DNA of 64,000 nucleotides from Gibbula magus (lineage: Eukaryota; Mollusca; Gastropoda; Trochida; Trochidae). Positions 58,807 through 64,000 of the stretch are shown here, piece after piece. Position numbers and translations under genes: made by a program. The notes below the pieces were generated by a model that saw only the letters and a program-made list of their open reading frames with translations, was not told the DNA's origin and ran no database searches. How positions within the stretch are numbered: the first letter of the stretch is position 1; every line of letters starts with the position of its first letter. The DNA lies in the NCBI GenBank assembly GCA_936450465.1, contig OW388293.1:25631860-25695859 (forward strand), written 5' to 3'.

Positions 58807-60060
58807 TAGCAGAAGCAGTAGAAGTCGTCAACATGGAAGTGCCTACCTGGCGTCAACTTATACAGTCCTCGGTTATCATGATGGCATTGCATATGACTTT
58901 AATACCGAAAATTTAGTGTGTTAGCAAAAAACGGAACAGTTACATTGTGTTATATGACGTTAATCATTGACAACATTGTTCACACCACGTGACTGAGGAT
59001 TAATTTCTTGGACAATACGATTTTTAAGACAATGCATTTGTCTTCTGTTACATCGTCATAGACGCATGTCTTAAGTACGTCAGTACACAAACATGACATT
59101 ATTAAATTAAGTTTAATTACCGTATTATGTTCTTTATGGGTTGAATTCCAGGTCACATGACTTAAGATCGTCTGTACATAATAACGTGCTTAATATAAGT
59201 TGAATTACGTCATGAATCATTTGACGTTGGGTCTGATAAAAATTCACATTACCAAGAGGTCACCTGTATACAATTAAGAAGCACATTAATGGTGTTAACT
59301 CCAAAGTCATCGTTAACGTCACGTTGCTTCATAACATTGAGTAATTAGGTGAAAAACTGCATCATTTTCCCAACGTCACTTGAATAGAGGAGTCCATCTA
59401 TGAGCAAACACATCTTTAATACACGACTCAGCATTATCCAAGTAGGGCAACAACGAATATGAACAAAAACAAAGAGGCTTAACAAATGTCCATGTTAATG
59501 ATAGAGATAGGGGCTACCATGGAAACCAGACTTTATATGATTCGTTTGTAACCCTAGACTACAGCCAGGTCAATGTCATGTGTTTTATGGAAATCTTGTA
59601 GAACCATTGCATAATGTTCTCCTTTCATTCAATCAATACATGAAGTGGCTAGTGCTTGATACTGGCTCTGGTGCTTTACGTGAAGGGGTTTATTCATACT
59701 TCCTTCCGTCCGAGGAAATGTTTTGTCTGACCGATGTCAGAAAAACTATTCATCCTATTTGTTTTACGATATGAACAACTCTTCTACACTAATAGAAGAC
59801 GTACACTGGCAAACACCTAGCGATTTTGTGATTTTTTTTTTTTTTTGGCGAATTTCTGCATTTTGTACTAAGTCATTTTCTGAGATCTGAATCTGTCCGA
59901 CCTATGTCAGAAAATCTGTTCATCCAATCATTTTTGCAACAAACTTTGAACAATGCTTTTACAGTACTAGGAGCTCTGGTGAGGTGGGGATTTACAAGCG
60001 TTTTTGTGAGACAGTAAAGGAAATTTATGTATTTTGTACTTAGCCGAGGATGTAAACTAG
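58807..60060. repeat. Block R, inverted copy b, right part, ending in ~170-bp repeat units
   Basis: Reverse complement of about 35990-36800. From 59700 it changes into two units of the same ~170-bp repeat as 53996-54650, with a T run at 59832-59847. Confidence 0.62.
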
Positions 60061-60969
60061 TTGGACCGATTGCAGAAAGACTTTAATATAGATATTTTCT
60101 CATTTAATTTAAAGGAAAGTTTTATATTAATTACTTGCATTTTTATACACAAGTAGGACAATCGTTTGTAGGCATCCTTTGTTTAATTCCATGTACCTTA
60201 TTAGATCAATATAAATATATATCAATCATGCTTTTTGGATTTATTTTAATTTGGCTGCAAACCGAAGATTATAATGTCTATTCAAAACTTGACTACCTAT
60301 CTGGAAACTTTTTATTTTACAGGAGTGAAGTTTGCGCGAAAACGACTGCCAGTAGTATTTTCGAACAACAGAATTCAGAAACAAATACAAATACAGAACT
60401 ACGAAAGACCCATGTTAGTTGTCTAAAACGAATTAAATTGTAAAGAAAAGTTTTATTTGACACAACTGCCCGTTAATTGCAGTCAATGATCTGACAATAA
60501 GAGGGCTATCTCAAAGTCCAAGTTGGATACAAATATCAAATATGGAAATGATTAATTATATTCTTAATATGATATTCTATGTTAGTTATAGGGTGCCTTG
60601 ATTATTTTTGCAACAAACTTTGAACAATGCTTTTACATTACTAGGAGCTCTGGTGCGGTGGAGATTTACAAGCGTTTCTGTGAGTTAGTAAAGGAAATTT
60701 GCACGTATCATTGTCAGGATTATGTAAACTTATACCTGTTTCAGAATGTGTGAAAATGTCAGTGATTTATTGTGACTTTCGTATTTTTACCTGTAAATAC
60801 ACGTTTCTGCTGTTTGCCAATTCACTATCGGTATTGTATTTATCTTGATATATGATTATTTTGGTTTGATGTTTAAACAGCATTTTTCTTGGATATACGA
60901 CAGTAGTTTAGTCACAGTCTTTTACGTCTCACGATATATCATGTGACTTATGTATCAATTTAGTCTTTA
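60061..60969. other. AT-rich sequence with a ~100-bp direct repeat
   Basis: 60600-60705 is a close direct copy of 59922-60025 (AACTTTGAACAATGCTTTTA, CTAGGAGCTCTGGTG). The 102-codon frame at 60135-60443 is unrecognised and probably chance. Confidence 0.45.
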
Positions 60970-62890
60970 GTTCACCCATCACCTTATTCTTGAGAGGGAC
61001 TTGGATATCTGTTTTATAACTGAATCATGGATAAAATATGTTGCTGATGACGTCATCAAAGCAGAGTTGACGCCAAATGGCTACACACTGGTGAACCAGG
61101 GACAGGCTACAGGCTGTAAAAGTAGTGGAATAACAATCATCTTCAAATCAAATCTTATGCTACATGCGCAGTGTTGGAAGGACAGTGACATTAAATCATT
61201 CGAGTGCCTAGAACTCATCCTCAATCAACCATGCCATCAAGTATTCTTGTTTTGTATATATAGACCACCACCATATCGGAAAATGGACTCAAAACAATAA
61301 CATTGTTCGATGAATTCTCTAACTTCTTACAACTTCAGAGCAGTTTGTGCTAACAGATTCATGGTAATGGGAGATGCAAACATTCACTTTGAAAATAATA
61401 CAGAAAGTGAAACTATTGTCAACCTTCTTCAATCTCTCAATCGCTCGCAATTTGTGAATGAACGAACTCAAAATCATGGCCATACTATAGACCGGGCTAT
61501 TGCCCGCGAAGATGATGATATTGTGAAGGATGTCAGAGAAGAAGACATCAAGATATCGAACCACTTTTCAGTTTTCTGCAAGCTGAATGTAAAACACCCA
61601 GAAAAGAAGACACCTCACAAGAACTGCAGAAACCTAAGAAATATAAATCGTGAAGAGTTTATCATGGACATTTCAAATTTAGACTTATGCACTAAATCCC
61701 CAGACAACATCACCGACTACATCAATCTATACAACTCTGTCCTCTCAACGTTATTCAACTCTCATGCCCCACTTCATTCAAAGAAGAAAGCCATTAAAGG
61801 GGCAGTAGCACGTTTTTTCGCTCAAATAAGTTGATGAAATGTATTTGAAAAATAATTTTACCAATAGTAAAACATCCTTTTTCTCTTCGAAAAATAAAGT
61901 TTAAAATTAGTGTACATGTTTCGGTAAAGCCATGGGAATCGTTTTTGTAATACAAAATAATAAATTGTGTTCACAATAAAATGGCCGCCATGCAATTTTT
62001 CCTTTGTACGCAACATAGTTTTTACCACTACAGATACTTGGTTTGTGTTACAAGATGTTTTACCCTCTAAAGTTAAATTAAATGACATAAAGTATCATTA
62101 TAAAAAGGCAATTTGAAAAAATAAATTTTGCAAAAAACGTGCTTCTGCCTGGAAGTCCACCGAACAACCACATGATTCGCACACATGATTCGCAGGTCCA
62201 AGACGGAATACATTAGTAACAAAGTACTGGACGTGGAGACTGACGCCAGGAAACTTCATCGCCTTACAGTAAGTCCATGCAACAAGTCTAGAGAATTATC
62301 CAGGCCAGATGGAAAGACAGCCAAGAAAAGATTGACAAGATACACAGCAGTCTTGTTGTCAATGGTATCCCAAACAAGTCATCTATTGTTGACAAATGCG
62401 AACCTGAACATACTTGGTTGGACATACAACCTTTTACATCTGAGAGGTTAAGAAGATCATCAAGACATTGCCAACCAAAAGCTGTGAACAGGACCCAACA
62501 CCATCCACTCTTCTAATAGAATGTTTGATATCCTTTTCGAACCAATAACCAAAATAATCAATCTGTCAATATCAAATGGATCTGTGCCATTCTCATTCAA
62601 AGAGGCTATTTACCGACCTTCATTACAAAAACAAGAATGAGACAAGAATCAACTGAAGAATTACAGACCGGTCTCGAACCTGCCTTACCTATCAACATTC
62701 CTGGAAAAAAGCTGTGTCCATCCGCCTGTCTTCATATTTGAGTTCAAACAATCGTTTAGAAAAACACCAATCTGCATATCGAGCTAACAATGGCACTGAA
62801 ACTGCCCTTCTAAAGGTCACAAATAATGATCATGATCTCCACATTGCAGGAGACAAGATCTCTCTGCGGCCTTTGATACTATTATACAAC
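60970..62890 (+). pseudogene. Decayed CR1/L2-like LINE: endonuclease and start of RT
   Basis: The first frame (from 60998) has LDICFITESWI and later SSGITIIFKSN and FCIYRPPP, the start and middle of an apurinic-type endonuclease. After a frameshift near 61280-61350, MVMGDANIHFEN, HGHTIDRAIAR and ISNHFSVF continue it (the 'GD.NIH', 'H.LD..I' and 'SDH' motifs). An inserted element breaks it at 61801-62149. RRSKTEYISNK then gives the linker. RT remains follow: NYRPVSNLPYLSTF (62659), KHQSAYRANNGTETALLKV (62760) and SAAFDTI (62863), which is motif A. After this the 30-bp minisatellite starts. Several frameshifts and stops are present. Confidence 0.87.
61801..62149. mobile_element. Small element inserted in the LINE, related to the 33-41 kb box family
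   Basis: The inverted ends GGCAGTAGCACGTTTTTTCG and GCAAAAAACGTGCTTCTGCC match at about 18 of 20 positions. It contains, inverted, box 1 (TTAGAGGGTAAAACATC, at 62054-62070) and a close match to box 2 (61971-61990). Both boxes are also found in the repeat family at 33269-35544 and 40757-41050. No clear target duplication is seen. Confidence 0.7.
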
Positions 62891-64000
62891 TTACTGGTAC
62901 ATGTGCGTCCTCAACACAACTTACTGGTACACGTGCTTCCTCAACACAACTTACTGGTACATGTGCTTCCTCAACACAACTTACTGGTACATGTGCGTCC
63001 TCAACACAACTTACTGGTACACGTGCTTCCTCAACACAACTTACTGGTACATGTGCGTCCTCAACACAACTTACTGGTACATGTGCTTCCTCAACACAAC
63101 TTACTGGTACATGTGCGTCCTCAACACAACTTACTGGTACATGTGCTTCCTCAAAACAACTTACTGGTAAATGTGCTTCCTCAACACAACTTACTGGTAC
63201 ATGTGCGTCCTCAACACAACTTACTGGTACACGTGCTTCCTCAACACAACTTACTGGTACATGTGCGTCCTCAACACAACTTACTGGTACATGTGCGTCC
63301 TCAACACAACTTACTGGTACATGTGCTTCCTCAAAACAACTTACTGGTACATGTGCTTCCTCAACACAACTTACTGGTACACGTGCTTCCTCAACACAAC
63401 TTACTGGTACATGTGCGTCCTCAACACAACTTACTGGTACACGTGCTTCCTCAACACAACTTACTGGTACATGTGCGTCCTCAACACAACTTACTGGTAC
63501 AGGTGCGTCCTCAACACAACTTACTGGTACATGTGCGTCCTCAACACAACTTACTGGTACACGTGCTTCCTCAACACAACTTACTGGTACATGTGCTTCC
63601 TCAACACAACTTACTGGTACATGTGCGTCCTCAACACAACTTACTGGTACACGTGCTTCCTCAACACAACTTACTGGTACATGTGCGTCCTCAACACAAC
63701 TTACTGGTACATGTGCTTCCTCAACACAACTTACTGGTACATGTGCGTCCTCAACACAACTTACTGGTACATGTGCTTCCTCAAAACAACTTACTGGTAA
63801 ATGTGCTTCCTCAACACAACTTACTGGTACATGTGCGTCCTCAACACAACTTACTGGTACACGTGCTTCCTCAACACAACTTACTGGTACATGTGCGTCC
63901 TCAACACAACTTACTGGTACATGTGCGTCCTCAACACAACTTACTGGTACATGTGCTTCCTCAAAACAACTTACTGGTACATGTGCTTCCTCAACACAAC
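62891..64000 (+). repeat. 30-bp minisatellite, 37 units, with 630-bp higher-order repeat
   Basis: Each unit reads TTACTGGTAC ATGTGCGTCC TCAACACAAC with a few fixed variants: GCTTCC, CACGTG, GTAAATG, GTAGG-type and TCAAAAC. Typing the 37 units by variant shows units 1-16 in the same order as units 22-37, a shift of 21 units. The array continues past the window edge. Two of three forward frames are open throughout, but the content is repetitive and no gene is implied. Confidence 0.98.

Noticed and set aside
62901..63800. Two long open frames in the 30-bp array coding repeated NTTYWYMCFL
   Set aside because: They arise only because the 30-bp unit has no stop in that frame except in the GGTAAATG variant. 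No start or family signal is present.

Overview
The window reads as AT-rich nuclear DNA of an invertebrate animal, most likely a marine mollusc. The clues are GT-AG split exons of nicotinic acetylcholine receptor (nAChR) type, tRNA-derived SINEs, a Tc1 element, CR1/L2-like LINE relics and many palindromic non-autonomous elements. The species-level placement is inference. There are no rRNA or true tRNA genes, no CRISPR arrays and no bacterial operons.

The only host-gene signal is from the nAChR (Cys-loop receptor) family. Copy 1 (+ strand) has its last two coding exons at 2417-2535 (TM3) and 2955-3302 (cytoplasmic loop plus TM4). Its upstream exons must lie left of the window. A second copy at 27105-31047 (+) is broken: it keeps a ligand-domain exon, a TM2 exon and a truncated TM4 exon, with everything between them lost. 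A third, isolated ligand-domain exon sits on the minus strand at 16886-17007.

Most of the rest is a patchwork of duplications. Block R copy 1 (about 500-12990) reappears as copy 2 (about 28600-50900). Copy 2 contains an extra head-to-tail tandem duplication (junction about 38600, units ending about 38600 and 44003). Parts of the block recur inverted at about 56000-60060 and again at 52860-53720. Separately, 15420-21010 and 22535-27265 form an inverted duplication whose two segments are in swapped order (B-A against A-B), a circular permutation.

The duplicated copies act as before/after pictures for insertions. They give empty sites for an intact Tc1 element (17653-19293), a SINE with a 12-bp target duplication (7693-7984), a 5'-truncated LINE (47471-48524), three insertions of one palindromic family (5338, 25569, 32425), and a 1.98-kb fold-back-like element (33420-35400). 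The last has 32-bp inverted ends, a 6-bp target duplication and an 11-copy palindromic 21-bp array. It also carries two inverted copies of the same sequence family it landed in.

The right end holds a GC-rich DIRS-like gag relic (51195-52640), an element with GGCAGTAA-rich ends (55233-55995) and a decayed CR1/L2-like LINE (60970-62890). The LINE is cut at its reverse-transcriptase motif A by a 30-bp minisatellite with a 21-unit (630-bp) higher-order period, which runs off the window end. All alignments were done by eye; no search or computation was run.
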